Shown piece by piece: positions 1 through 11,918 of a stretch of DNA of 64,000 nucleotides. The notes under the pieces are model-generated. The model did no database searches. It was given only the letters and a program-made list of their open reading frames with translations, and was not told where the DNA came from. A program made the position numbers and the translations under genes. The stretch is taken from NCBI GenBank assembly GCA_026545765.1, contig CM048841.1, forward strand, positions 102,071,352 through 102,135,351, in the 5' to 3' direction. Origin of the DNA: Plantago major. Its lineage: Eukaryota > Streptophyta > Magnoliopsida > Lamiales > Plantaginaceae. Numbering within the stretch: the stretch's first letter is position 1; the number at the start of each line of letters is the position of its first letter.

Positions 1-296
1 GAGGAGGAGGAGAGGAGAAATGGAGGAGAAGTGGTGGAGGAGATATATGGTTTTTTTGAAGCTTTAGACGGATAGATCTAGATCTATCCGTCGCTAACTT
101 TTTTTTTTTTTGCTATAGACGGATAGATCTATCCGTCGCTAAAATTTTTTTTTTTTTAAATCTTGGTGGCTCTGTGGCGGCGGATAAACTTATCCGTTGC
201 TTTCTGAGGGCGCCCGTTTGGCGATCCGTCGCTACAGGGGCGACGGATAAAATCCGTCGCCCCTTTCCGTCCCGTTACAGCAGAATTCTTGTAGTG
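1..296. mobile_element. Right end of a CACTA transposon (rest lies outside the window)
   Basis: The block ends in TTCTTGTAGTG, the CACTA-type terminal inverted repeat, at 286-296. It is filled with short palindromes built on GACGGAT...ATCCGTC (for example near 68-95, 117-141, 232-260). These are the same subterminal palindromes found at both ends of the complete CACTA element at 3953-11918, so the two belong to one family. Immediately after 296 the copia gag sequence begins, so this element was inserted in the copia gag region. Its other end and its 3-bp target duplication cannot be seen. Confidence 0.85.
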
Positions 297-2356
297 AGGG
301 GTCCTTAACTGATGAGGTAATTCCATACACCACTTCTTATACCTGTTGTTGCCGCTTGGAATGGTCTCCATCGGATTTTTGCGAGCAAGTCACGAGCTAG
401 AGTGATGCAACTCAAATCAGATCTTGCCCGTGCCCATATTAGTTCCCGCCCTGTTGCTGAATTCCTACATCACCTTAAGGCCAAAGCTGATGAATTGGCT
501 TTAATTGATTCTCCTGTTTCGGATGATGACTTTATTTTGTATGTGTTGAATGGGTTGTCTCATAAATATAGGGATATTGCAGCATCCATTCGTTCCTTAC
601 AGTCTTCCATCTCGTTTCCTGAATTGTTGGACTTATTGGATGCTCAGGAACGTTTTGTTGATCAGTTAGATGAATCATCCACATCTTTGGTTGTCTCTTC
701 CAATTCGGCACAAACTGGACACTATTCTAAATCCCGTCCATGGCATAACTCCTCTCAGAATCGGGGCAAAAATCTGTCACGAGGCCCTGCTCCAGTTGGT
801 AAGACGAACTCTAACCATAACAACTTTGGTTCACATAATGAGTCTCGTTCTAAGTTCTGCCAGTGGTGTGATATTTATGGGCATACTGCCTTAAAGTGCC
901 GCAAGCTGCATGCTAGGCTTAATGCATCAGCCAATTTGGCTCGCTCTCCAAATGTCCAGGCTCCTTCCAACTCTTGGCTTATGGACTCTGGTGCATCCCA
1001 CAATCTGACCTCTGATCTTGGGAACTTATCTATTCACTTTGAGTATGACGGAACAGAAGAAGTCCAGCTTACTGATGGGTCTTCTATGCCAATTTCCCAT
1101 ACTTGTATCTCTCATTTACAATTTCCTTTACGCATTCTTACCTTATCAAATGTTCAGTGTGTTCCCCATGCTCAACAAAACTTATTGTCAGTGCATCAGC
1201 TTACAAAAGCTAATAATGTTTATGTGGAATTTTTTCCGACTCATTTTGTTGTGAAGGATCGACTTACGGGGGCGCCTCTGGCTCGCGGAAAATGTGAGAA
1301 AGGAGTTTATCATTTACGAGTTCCAACATTTTATTTAAAGACGTCTGCACATTTTAATCTTTTGGGGCTGCGTACATCTGTTGCAAATTGGCATGCGCGA
1401 TTGGGACATCCATCTCATCGTATAAGTAGCTTTATTATTTCGCAAAATAAATTGCCGACTTTGAATTCCGGTATGTCGGATTCGGCTTGTGATTCTTGCT
1501 TATGTTGTAAGACTCGTAAACTACCTTTTTCTGATTCATCATTAATAGCTTTACATCCGCTGCACTATATTTTTGCTGATGTGTGGGGCCCCTCTGTGAC
1601 TTCATATGATGGAAATCAATTTTATCTTCTGTTAGTGGATGCCTTCACAAAATATTGTTGGTTCTTTCCATTGGAAAGTAAGTCGCAAGTTACTACTATC
1701 TTCCAAAAATTTTGTCCACTAGTTGAAAAGCAATTTGGACACTCGATCCAAAATTTCTATAGCGATAATGGTGGCGAGTTCATGGCCTTGCGATCTTATT
1801 TCTCCACTCATGGAATTAATTGGTTAACTACAGCACCATATACGCCCGAACAAAATGGGTTGGTTGAGCGTCGACATCGTCACATTGTTGAGACAGGCAA
1901 GACCTTATTGCATTTTTCAAAATTACCTTCTCACTTTTGGACATTTGCCTTTCAAACTGCTATTTATCTTATTAACCAGATGCCCACTCCGCTCCTGGAA
2001 AACAAAAGTCCTTTTGAGGCACTCTTTCGTCAGCTGCCAAATTATAAGAAGTTGCGTACATTTGGTTGCATATGTTATCCTTGGTTACGTCCTTATGTGT
2101 CAAGTAAACTTGAGCCATACTCCCGCCCGTGCATTTTTGTTGGCTACTCCACCACCCAAAGTGCATATCGTTGTCTCGACCCTACCACTGGTCGGATATA
2201 TATTTCTCGCCATGTTCGCTTTCGTGAGGATGCATTTGCTGATTTTATTTCTTCATCAACGTCTTGTCCTGTCCCTTCGGATGTAGTCATGCCTCGTTCA
2301 GAACCACTAGCATTGGCTCCCTCACCTAGGCCAAGCGCTCGTACACCACCTGCAGA
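297..2356 (+). pseudogene. Ty1/copia gag-protease-integrase part of a decayed polyprotein
   Basis: First half of a copia polyprotein. In order: a UBN2-type Gag domain (from about 297; a frame change near 318-335 and a stop at 318 precede the long open frame that starts at about 402), a CCHC zinc knuckle (CQWCDIYGHTALKC, 857-898), the aspartic protease motif LMDSGASH (about 980-1003), the GAG-pre-integrase segment (WHARLGHPS, about 1389) and an integrase core with the three acidic residues in ADVWGP, YSDNGGEF and NGLVERR. The frame is lost by a one-base change at about 2350-2358, after which the RT half continues in another frame. The N-terminus of Gag is missing because the CACTA end at 296 interrupts it. 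The element cannot make its polyprotein as it stands. Confidence 0.9.
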
Positions 2357-3952
2357 CCTTTGTCATTGTCATCTGAGGAAGAACCACTACCAGCGCATGA
2401 TTCACCGATATCACCTCCGACCTCGATTGTATCGACAAATCATGGTGACCTTCGTCGTGGAAATCGCACTCGCCAATTATCTTCACGCCTTGATGGTTTT
2501 ATTACTCATCTACCACCATCTCTTACTCATCCCAGGGCTAATGTTGCCACCAAACATCCCTTACCTGATGATGTCGCCCCGACATGCATTTCTCAAGCCT
2601 TGAAGGATCCACGTTGGCGCACAGCAATGGCTGATGAATTTACTGCCCTTACTAAACATGGCACTTGGGATCTTGTTCCTGATCCATCACATCGGAATGT
2701 TATTGGTTGTAAGTGGGTCTTTACAATCAAACGTAAGTCTGATGGCACAATTGATCGATTTAAAGCACGTTTTGTGGCTAAAGGATTCCATCAAAGGCCC
2801 GATTTGGACTATCATGAAACATTTAGTCCCGTTGTTAAACCTGTTACCATCCGCACGGTTCTCCACATGGCCTTATTTCATGGTTGGGAACGTCGCCAAC
2901 TTGACATCAGCAATGCCTTTCTTCATGGTTCTCTGTCCGAACCAGTTTATATGATCCAACCTCCCGGGTTTGTGGACCAGAACTATCCGCAACATGTCTG
3001 CTTTATTCGCAAATCTCTCTATGGGCTTCGTCAAGCACCAAGGGCCTGGTATCACGCTCTCAGTTCCGCTCTTCAAGATTTTGGTTTTTGTCAGTCTCAA
3101 GCAGATACATCTCTCTTCATTTATCGTCGTTCCACTGATTATTTGGTGGTGTTGGTCTACGTCGATGACATCATTCTCACCGGCTCTAGCTCATCTCTTC
3201 TTGTGGTTCTCACTCGCCATCTCCAGGGTCGATTTGCAGTTAAAGACCTTGGACCCTTGTCTTACTTCCTTAGCGTTGAAGTGGCCAGATGTCGCGAAGG
3301 ACTCTTTCTATCTCAACATAAGTACACGGTTGACCTTCTACGTCGCCATTCCATGGATGGAGCCAAAGCAGTTAGCACCCCTATGGCGCCATCATCCACA
3401 TTATCCGTGTCGGGATCGGTTGATCCATCTACATATCGCAGTGCCATTGGGAGCTTACAATACTTGACGTTAACTCGACCAGACATCTCATTCACTATTA
3501 ATCGCTTAGCTCAGTCTATGTCTTCCCCTACAACATCTGATTGGCTGGCTGTCAAGCGTCTCCTCCGTTATCTCAAGGGAACACTTCATCATGGGTTATT
3601 ACTGCGCAAACCCAATGCCTTAACTATTACTGCATACTCTGATTCAGATTTCGGTGGAGATCTCCGCGATGGGAAGTCAACCTCTGCGTACATTATTTTT
3701 CTTGGGTCTAGTCCAATCTCTTGGCGATCTCGCAAACAAACAGGTGTCGCACGTTCTTCTACTGAGGCAGAATACCGAGCTCTAACATCCACTGTTGCTG
3801 AAGTTTGTTGGATTTTTCACTTATTTCGTGAACTTGGGTTGTCTCTAGCCTCACCCCCTCGGTTACTCTGTGACAACCTCGGTGCCACTTGGCTAGCACT
3901 CCATCCGATCATGCACTCTCGCATGAAGCACATCACTTTGGATTTGCACTTT
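2357..3952 (+). pseudogene. Ty1/copia reverse transcriptase-RNase H part, split by a CACTA insertion
   Basis: Continuation of the copia polyprotein in a second frame. The RVT_2 reverse transcriptase runs from about 2640 (ALKDPRWRTAMADEF, then GCKWVFTIKRKSDGT), with the polymerase motif YVDDIILTG at about 3161. RNase H follows (STEAEYRAL at about 3757, then LLCDNLGATWLALHP). The frame runs cleanly into CACTACAAAAAA at 3953, the terminus of the nested CACTA element, and resumes beyond it at 11919. Family knowledge places about 60 more residues after the break point, and these are exactly what lies at 11922-12113. Confidence 0.93.
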
Positions 3953-4390
3953 CACTACAAAAAATCTGGCCTGTAGCGACGGATAGATCCGTCGCTACAG
4001 GCCAGCTATCCGTCGCCCCAGCTCTGGCGACGGATCGGGCGACGGATAGAAAATCCGTCGCCCCCCTGGAGCTGTGGCGACGGATAACAATCCGTCGTCG
4101 ATTCATGACAGTTGACGACGGATTGACCGTCAATTATTTTTTTAATTGAAATTTAGCGGCGGATAGATTCTATCCGTCAAAATATAGCGACGGATAGATT
4201 CTATCCGTCGCTATTTAACGCTACGGATAGAATCTATCCGTCTATATGTAGCGACGGATAGATTCTATCCGTCAAGCTGTATCTTGACGGATAGATTCTA
4301 TCCGTCGCTACATATATTAATTGGACTAGTGACGGAATTTGAAATTCCGTCACTAATTCCGTCACTGTGAATTCCGTCACTAATTCCGTC
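3953..4390. repeat. CACTA subterminal palindrome cluster (left)
   Basis: About a dozen short inverted repeats of the form GCGACGGATAG...CTATCCGTCGC occur here, with a variant set GTGACGGAATTT...AATTCCGTCAC at 4330-4395. In En/Spm-type elements such clusters are binding sites for the element's small DNA-binding protein. That role is inferred here from position and palindromy. The variant block suggests a second binding-site type or sequence drift. Confidence 0.85.
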
Positions 4391-4566
4391 ACTATTTATT
4401 TCATATTAATCCCTATTTTTCGTAGTTCACCTATTTAATCAATATAATGTTCGATAATAAATCAATAATACGAAAAATGTTTCAATGAATAAAAAAGTAA
4501 TATTCGGAGCTGGAGAAATTATCCAAACAAGTGTAAATATGAAAAAATCAACATACAGATACATAA

Positions 4567-6215
4567 CTAGCTATCGACGGGTGGGGTGGGTGATGGCGGG
4601 CTGGGACATGAACGCTCCATCTCATGAATCAAGGCGCTCGTTCTCCTCCTTCTTCGTTCTGTCATGGCGCTCCATCTCGCCCTTTGTTGCTCCATCTCTT
4701 GAGTTAGCCGAGCAACATGTTCCGGACTCTGAGTGCACCATTTCGAGACCTGGTCACGTGTAAACCGGACGTCTGGATCAGGGGCGATGATGAGAGCACG
4801 CCGGACTAGCCCGATTGCAAACCGAGGCTCCGAGTCCATATATTCGTCCTTTCTTGTCCGGTTTGTTGACCTCTAGGAAGATGTTGTCAACTTGTTCATT
4901 GACAACACATCACCCGTCTCGTCCTCGCCACCGAAAGCATCAACCTCGGCTGAAATCGTAAATAGCAGATATAATGATCGATTCATCGTTTTAAATAAGT
5001 AACTTGTAATAGTGTACAAATATGAACTTTAAGCAACATAAACATACCGCATGATAGACGATGCCGACGATCGGTCCATACCCTTACGCTTGGCCTTCTT
5101 GAAGATGGCATACTGGATGTCACCTCCCCCCGTGCCACCTGAATCAAACCAGATCTAGTCAACAATTTATCATCTACAAGTAATAGAGCATACACGTAAT
5201 GCTAGATTGCAAAAACACATATATACGCACCGATTGATAATAATCAGTAACAGTAGATCGCCTCCCAAGGTGGTGAACGGCCCTTCCTGCCGTGTCGATA
5301 GGATGCCGGTTACTGTTGGTCCAAGCAACGTCTGGACATCGATTCGGCGCCAAGAAGCATCCCAAAGGCCCACTCGTTGCATCAACTTTGTCAGGAGGGA
5401 TTGGGCCACCCGATCCCGAATGGCCTTCCACGTGCACCATATCCTCAGATAGTTTGGATCCCACAGTCTCGTAAACACGCCAGATCTGTGGGATCAACCT
5501 GCTGGGAATGAAGTACTCCTTCTACATTCCCAATTTCATACAACATCCAAAGTCAATACATGTCCTAACAACATAACAGATATGGTGACTAACATATCAA
5601 GCAAATAAAGTGGCTAACATACCACTCACATAGTGGCTAACATACCACTCACATATAGTGGCTAACATACCACTCACATTGTCCTAAAATTTACTAACAC
5701 AATGAAGCATAACATATCACCCAAATAAAGTGGCTAACATACCACTCACATTGTCCTAAAATTTACTAACACAATGGTGACTAACATATCACCCAAATAA
5801 AGTGGCTAACATACCACTCACATACAGTGGCTAACATACCACTCACATTGTCCTAAAATTTACTAACACAATGGTGACTAACATATCACCCAAATAAAGT
5901 GGCTAACATACCACTCACATACAGTGGCTAACATACCACTCACATTGTCCTAAAATTTACTAACACAATGGTGACTAACATATCACCCAAATAAAGTGGC
6001 TAACATACCACTCACATACAAGGCTAACATACCACTCATATTAAAACGATTAATTATAATTACAAACAAATGAATGTCATATTTTAACTTACCTCACTCA
6101 TCAAGTACTCGCCCTCATGCGCTCCGAGATGTGGCTCCAACTCACCACCACCTTGGTGGCTCTCTCCTTTCCGGAAGATGTCACCTAGTTTGTTGTGCAC
6201 CTCCGAGGCCATAAG
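4567..6215 (-). pseudogene. Second CACTA-encoded ORF (TNPA/Ptta-like), decayed
   Basis: On the minus strand downstream of Tnp2 there are short open pieces. 6210 to 6100 begins MASEVHNKLGDIF. 5530 to 5174 contains FIPSRLIPQIWRVYETV and, in the neighbouring frame, WDPNYLRIWCTWKAIRDR. 5160 to 5050 contains GGTGGGDIQYAIFKKAKRKG. 4839 to 4567 is a basic, glutamine/arginine-rich helix (LTQEMEQQRARWSAMTER) suggestive of a coiled coil. The order and the GG-rich motif followed by a helical tail resemble plant Ptta/En/Spm small transposase proteins, but I cannot prove homology by eye. The minisatellite at about 5600-6040 sits between the first two pieces, presumably in an intron. Confidence 0.45.
5600..6040. 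repeat. Minisatellite inside the CACTA element, 97-bp higher-order unit
   Basis: The motif GTGGCTAACATACCACTCA is repeated about a dozen times, alternating with TGTCCTAAAATTTACTAACA and a TGACTAACATATCACCC segment. The composite unit recurs with a period of exactly 97 bp (copies starting at 5801, 5898 and 5995), and shorter variants precede it. Units are nearly identical, so expansion is recent relative to the decay of the transposase. Confidence 0.93.
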
Positions 6216-6689
6216 TCGTTGTCAATGTATAAGATACAAGAAAGCGAATATGCATTACTTTAGTACAACAATTTATACTTGTCAACTATCATTATCGCTA
6301 TGTTTTAGATATTTAAGAAGAATGTATAATACTTACTGGCGGGACCAATAGGGAAAATCACAGGCAGCCGTCCACGTGACGTTGGGATTGTTTGGATCGA
6401 ACACGAGGTAGGTACAATCGTCGTGGTCGTCCTCCAAAGATGTGTCCGTTGGTAGAGCCACGGTTGCTCTCTCCTGCCGGGGTCTCAGAATCGAGACCTC
6501 TTGTCACGATCTTGAGCCCTCCACAGACGGTGTCCCGACACCACTATCATGCTTTGCCGCGTGGGGGACGATAGGTGGACGGCCTCTGTGACATCTGCAA
6601 AAAATGTAATCTGATAAAAAAATGTGTTAGTACGAGTTATAATACATAATGATTATAATAACACATATAATTACTCATAATACACATAA

Positions 6690-9600
6690 TATACCGTTAT
6701 CGCCGTCCTCTAAGACTACATATTGGTCCTCGTGCGGATCAAAACTCATCATACGCTTCTATGGGATCTTCGCTTGTTTATCGACATCCTCTTGTTGGTA
6801 CGAGTTAAATTGAGTCGTCTTTCTCAATGTACTCCACTTTCGAGCGAAACACGAATAGGTACCGCAGCCTAACCATTCCCCTTATCGCGTTTTACGCTTG
6901 GATATTCAAGAAACACCACTTGTCGTGCTTGAGTCGCCGTAATAAATGGTTCATACTTGGTTCGGTACCTCTTCTTTTGGTTCACATCAACCATTTCAAA
7001 CCGCTCGTTCCTCGTACCTCCGGATTAGGATCATACCACTCAACGTCAAACAAGAAGGTTCGTTTAAATGGCAATCCGAATATTCAATCCTCACAATTCG
7101 TTTTAGCTTGGTGGAAATCAAACAAAGTAGCGTCTCCATACTCTTCGCACCATTAACACACACCGGAGTTGCTTGTCGCCATGGCCGTGTTACATTCAAT
7201 GGTGTGGAACCTAAGGCCATTGACTATATAACTCAGGAATGTGTAGACCTTTTGAATGGACCCTCTGCGAGAGCCTTTAAGTATATGCATGTGGACGTTG
7301 TTAATAGGATTCGGACATACTCTGAACCAACTGGAAATTTCAGGAATTTTTGAGTCAAGTAGTTCCTCTAGTGTATCCTCGTCATCCGAGGATTTTCTTC
7401 CAAACAACGCTTTTGAAAAAGCGCAAACATTGATTCATTGATAAGTCTATAATTGAAGTAGAGACTTGCGTAGCTATATTAAAATTTAAATAAATGGTTC
7501 TTGACCTGCAAATAGTACCATATCTTTGGTCAACCTCAAAGACAATTCGTGAGGACATAATATTGAAATGCTTTCAACTCTTTATCCGTAAGATATTCTT
7601 TCTTAGTCGCACCAAGAGGTCTCCACGATACCACGAAGGAGATAGGGAAAACTCATCATCCGCTTGAACTACGAATGTGTCTCGCATTTCGAGCCTTCTT
7701 TGTCTTCGTAGGGACGTGTTCATCAAAGTAATAAGAGCGAAGGTTGCGCTTTCCTCTCGAATGTAGGCATTGGCAATCGATCCTTCAGTTTACCTTTGTT
7801 GTTGACATACTTCAATTTCCCCAAGTACCTCTCGAATGGATACATCCATCGATCTTGAACCGTCCAAAGAAGTCTCGCTTCATGTGGAAGGTGCACCAAG
7901 TGCTCCATAGAATCAAACCATTTCGGTGGAAAGATACGCCGAGCTTGCATAGAATCAATGGTATGTTCTTTTCAAGATTTTCCAACACTTTGTCATGAAC
8001 CACCCTTGTGCCTAAATTTTTGAAAAATAAGCTCAACTCGGTGATAGCGTCCATACGTGTTTCGGAAGCTCTCGAAATGCTACCGGATAAGCCTCTCCAT
8101 GAACACACGATCGTGACTCTTCATCCCATAAACCTTTGTCTTCTTCAAATCCACACCTCTCTAAATTTGAGGCGTAATTATCCGGAAACTCAATGCCCTC
8201 ACCCAATCAAACAAAATTGACCTAGAAGCGTTGTCAATTGTGTAGCACGCTTCGCCACTTACCATTCTCATCCTTCTTTGTCAACTCGGGCCTTTTACAC
8301 GCCGACAACTCGGATCTAGACTTCGCATGGTCCTTTGTTTTCCCTCAATGTTGCAAAGTGTATTGAATAAGTTCTCGAACACGTTCTTCTCAATGTGCAT
8401 GAAATCTAAGTTGTGACGGATAAGAAGACCGCTCCAAGAAGGCAAGTCCCGAAGATGCTTCTCTTCCTCCAACCACATTTTTACCAATTTTCTCGTTATG
8501 CTTCATCCACCCAAGCTCACCTTCATAAGACCCAATCTATCAATCTCGCAAGAATTTGTGCACCAAGAAGTCTTATCCGGGCTTTTTGTTGGCGACTTTA
8601 TTTTTCAAGAATTGATCCTTGTTCTTCCCTGAGCGGATGGTCACTTTCTAGCAACCTACGATGACAATCAAACCAACAAAATTTTCCACTACCCTTCGTC
8701 TAAATGCATCCATCCTCCAAGCAATGTGGACATGCATATTTCCGATGTTTTCCTTCCGGATAGCATGGAGTATGCAGGAAGTCACCACGGTCCAAAGAAG
8801 AGCTCTCAAGGTGAAGTTCTTTTTCGACACATCATATGCAGGATACCATCCGTCCACAACTCGATCGGCTCCTTGATTAGGGGTTGCAAGAAAACATCCA
8901 ACGTCAGTCCAGGATCTTTCGGCCCAGGCACCAATGCAGTCAAAAACATGAATGGCTCCTTCATGCACTCACCGGGGGGCAGGTTGTACGGTGTGAGCAT
9001 AACTGGCCAACAAGAGTATTTACGTTCACTACGAGCAGGTTAAAACCATCCGCATAAAGTCCCAAACGTACATTTCTAGATTCGGCCGCAAACTCGGATA
9101 TGTCCTGTCAAACGATTTCCATGCGGGTGAGTCTCATGGATGGTCCATTCTACCACCTTCAAAGATTATCCGAGATTACTCGCTCCTTGTGCCGCATTTT
9201 ATCCGCAAGCACTTGAAGCATACAATCTTTTCAAACGAGGTGCTAGAGAGAAGTACCACATTTTCCTTTTCTTTTGTCGTTTCTTTGCAGCCCCCTCCTT
9301 GTAACGCTTGTACCGTTCCTTACCACAGAACTTGCATTCTATTAGATCTGCATCCTCCTCCCAATATATCATGCACATTTTCGGACAACAGTCTATGGTT
9401 ACCACAGGCAGCCCTAATCCCCGCATCTTGTTCTTCGCTTGGTAAAAGTTGGTGGAACTAGGTTTTCTTCAGACAAAGGTCCGACATTACGTCAACCCAT
9501 TCATTGAAGCTCGTTTGATTCGGCCATTAGCCTTACAACTCATTAGCCGAGATAACAAAGACAACTCAGTGAGCTTACACCCCGGGTAAACCGGCTTCCT

Positions 9601-10084
9601 TGATGATTCTAATAAGTCAAAGAACAACTGATCCTCGGGATTCGGTGGTTCCTCCACCTCCACCTCGGTTTCAGTGTTGGTTGTGTCCCTGAACTCCGCC
9701 CCTACAGCATCGTACACCATTTGTTCGACTCGAGCTCGAATAGCATCACCTTCAGATTGGGATTGTTCCCCGACTTGTTCATTTTTTCTCTTCCTTCCAC
9801 GTTGTCTGTATTGGTCATATGTATTGGACGGTGCTGCTTCCTCACCATGATGATTCCATACCTGATACGCAGGCAGGAATCCATTTTTCCTCAAGTGCTG
9901 GACTACCACTTTAGGAGTCACGTATTGCTTGTTTCATTGCACAAGGACACTTTATCAACCCATCCTTTACACAAGCCAGATTTGACATTGCAAATTCAAT
10001 GAAACCTTCAACCCCTTTCAGAAAACTCCATTGAACTCTGCCATTGAGAGTACGACAATACATCCATCCACGATCGGTATTCAT
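6690..10084 (-). pseudogene. Tnp2-type CACTA transposase, decayed
   Basis: Reading the minus strand from 10084, I see the family's domains in order. An N-terminal transposase-associated domain starts MNTDRGWMYCRTLNGRV (10084 to about 9915). The Tnp2 region follows: VVVQHLRKNGFLPAY (about 9905), LLSRLMSCKANG (about 9535), the Cys-rich CCPKMCMIYWEEDADL with CKFCG (about 9390-9320), MWYFSLAPRLKRLYAS (about 9258-9210), MLTPYNLPPGECMKEPFMFL (9000-8940), LVPGPKDPGL, and LIRHNLDFMHIEKNVFENL (about 8425-8369). DUF4218 comes next (WMYPFERYLGKLK, about 7840) and then DUF4216 (VCPNPINNV to KYEPFITATQARQVVF, about 7320-6900). At least six frame changes or stops separate these pieces. Intact Tnp2 proteins are usually a single product of roughly 800-1,100 residues. 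This copy is inactive. Confidence 0.9.
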
Positions 10085-10309
10085 TGAATAATTAGATAAT
10101 AACCTGACACGTTTGAATTCATTAGATCGAGTTCTTTCATTTACGATAATAAATCAATTTCACAATAATTCAATCAATTGCTACGTAATATAAGTTATAT
10201 TAGCTCCAGTCAATTGTTACGGCATTACATAATATAAGTTACATCGCCTTCAATTTTACCATAATGTTTGGTTTCATATATATATAAACTAATGATTACT
10301 AGTTATACA

Positions 10310-10763
10310 AGCTTCAGAGACAAAACGGATCAAACTCCTCATTCTCATGCACCCCCCTCCTCATCACTTGTGGCGCTCCCTACCACAGAACTTGCATTCC
10401 AACAGATCTACATCCTCCTCCCAATACACCATGCACATGTTCCGACAAGCAGAAAGGCACTCGATAGGCCCCAAACCCCGCCTCTCCTCCATGGAGGTAT
10501 GACATGGGCGGTGCTTCCTCCGTGATGAATCCATACATGATACTCGGGCATGAATCCATAACGTCATAAGTGCTCGAATCTTTGTAGGCGTCATAAATTG
10601 CTTGTTTCTGCGGGTTTCCAATGTGCAAGGACACTTTATCAACCCCAATTGTACAAACCGGACGTCCATGGCAAAGCGAGATGAAACCTTTAACCCTTCT
10701 ACAAAACTCCTACAAACTCGCCATTTACCGTGCGATCGTACATCCATGAACGGTCGAATTCAT
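10310..10763 (-). pseudogene. Second, truncated copy of the Tnp2 5 prime region
   Basis: The minus strand from 10763 starts ATG AAT TCG and carries SWMYDRTVNGEFVGVL, then GLIKCPC at about 10618. It jumps directly to NMCMVYWEEDVDLLECKFCG (about 10447-10385). These are two pieces of Tnp2 that lie about 500 bp apart in the main copy (10084-9330) but only about 170 bp apart here. This is therefore an internally deleted duplicate of the transposase start, sitting upstream of the main copy inside the same CACTA element. Confidence 0.8.
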
Positions 10764-10769
10764 TGTATA

Positions 10770-11570
10770 TATACTTTATTTTTAACTGAGACGTTCAATT
10801 GATTAGATCGTATTTAATTTATTAGATCGATTCCAATTCGGATAAGAAGATTGTAGAGGTTAATTGTTAATTATTATATGTTGCTTATAAATTAATTATT
10901 AATTAAGTGTTCGATATTTACAAAATTGGGAATATAATTTAACCATTTCAACCTCTTAGTACATATATTATATATTTAACATACATATCAAATTAACTAA
11001 TTACTCTATACATATCAATTACTACATATATTCATATCAAATTACATACTTAACATACAAATTTATCAAATCAAAACTACATACTTCTATACTTAACAAA
11101 CATATCAAATTAACTAAACTAACTATATATACTTAACACACAAATCAAACTAACTACATACATTCATACATACCAAACTTAATTAACATACTACATACAT
11201 TCATATCATTAATTAAACTAACTATCAAATTGAACAAATTACATATAATTAATCAAATTAACTAAACTAACTACTACATACTTATCATATATACATATAA
11301 TTGCTCAAATTAATCAAAATAAACAAAATCCCCAAATTTTAAAAAACTAGGGTTTTAGCCAAAATACCTTGATTAATCGGTAGAAATCTGAAATTGATCG
11401 AAGAAACAAACTCCTTGTCCCACTAGCTTCGATTAGGCACCAAGATTGGCCGGAATAACGCAGAATTCACCGGAAACCGAAGAGAGGAGAAGAAGAGAAT
11501 GAGGAAGAAGAAGGGAGAAGAGGAAGAAAGTGAGGCATTACGCCTCTCTGGGTTATGAAACTTCTGGGCG
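10770..11570. other. AT-rich CACTA 5 prime leader with short dispersed repeats
   Basis: No coding potential is seen. From about 10960 to 11330 the sequence is very AT-rich and built of loosely repeated CATATCAAATTAACTAA and TACATACTTAACA motifs. From about 11450 to 11540 it becomes purine-rich (GAAGAAGAAG). In the element's own orientation this is the untranslated leader before Tnp2. Confidence 0.6.
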
Positions 11571-11918
11571 ACGGACACGTGTCATCCCGTAGTCGAGCCG
11601 TCGCCACCAGGGGCGACGGATAGGTATCCGTCGCTATAAAGCGACGGATAATCTATCCGTCGCCCTGTTTTTTAAAAAAAAAAAAAATTCCTTTTTTTTT
11701 TTATCAAAGTCAAACTTAGGCGACGGATAATAATTATCCGTCGCCCAATTTAGCGACGGATACGTTATCCGTCGCCAATAAGCGACGGATAACAATTATC
11801 CGTCGCCAATTGGGGCGACGGATAGATTCCGTCGCCCCAATAAGCGATCCGTCGTTATGGGGCGACGGATTTCATCCGTCGCCCCATAACGTCGTTTTTT
11901 CCAGCTTTTCTTGTAGTG
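11570..11918. repeat. CACTA subterminal palindrome cluster (right)
   Basis: There are nine or ten GGCGACGGATA...TATCCGTCGCC palindromes between 11600 and 11890, followed by the terminal repeat. The arrangement mirrors the left end (3953-4390) and resembles the partial element at 1-296. Confidence 0.88.

Larger units (their letters stand above)
3953..11918 (-). mobile_element. Complete CACTA (En/Spm-type) DNA transposon, 7,966 bp
   Basis: The termini are CACTACAAAAAA (3953 on) and TTCTTGTAGTG (ending 11918), with a 3-bp target duplication TTT at 3950-3952 and 11919-11921. Both values are typical of CACTA elements. Each end carries 350-450 bp of palindromic subterminal repeats with the core CGACGGAT/ATCCGTCG. 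The two decayed ORFs (Tnp2-like at 6690-10084; a second one at 4567-6215) are both on the minus strand, so the element's own 5 prime end is at 11918. The coding parts have many stops and frameshifts, so it is a non-autonomous or dead copy, although both ends look intact. Confidence 0.95.

Noticed and set aside
5600..6040. Regularly spaced repeats resembling a CRISPR array
   Set aside because: Eukaryotic context, inside a transposon, and the spacers are themselves repeated; it is a minisatellite.
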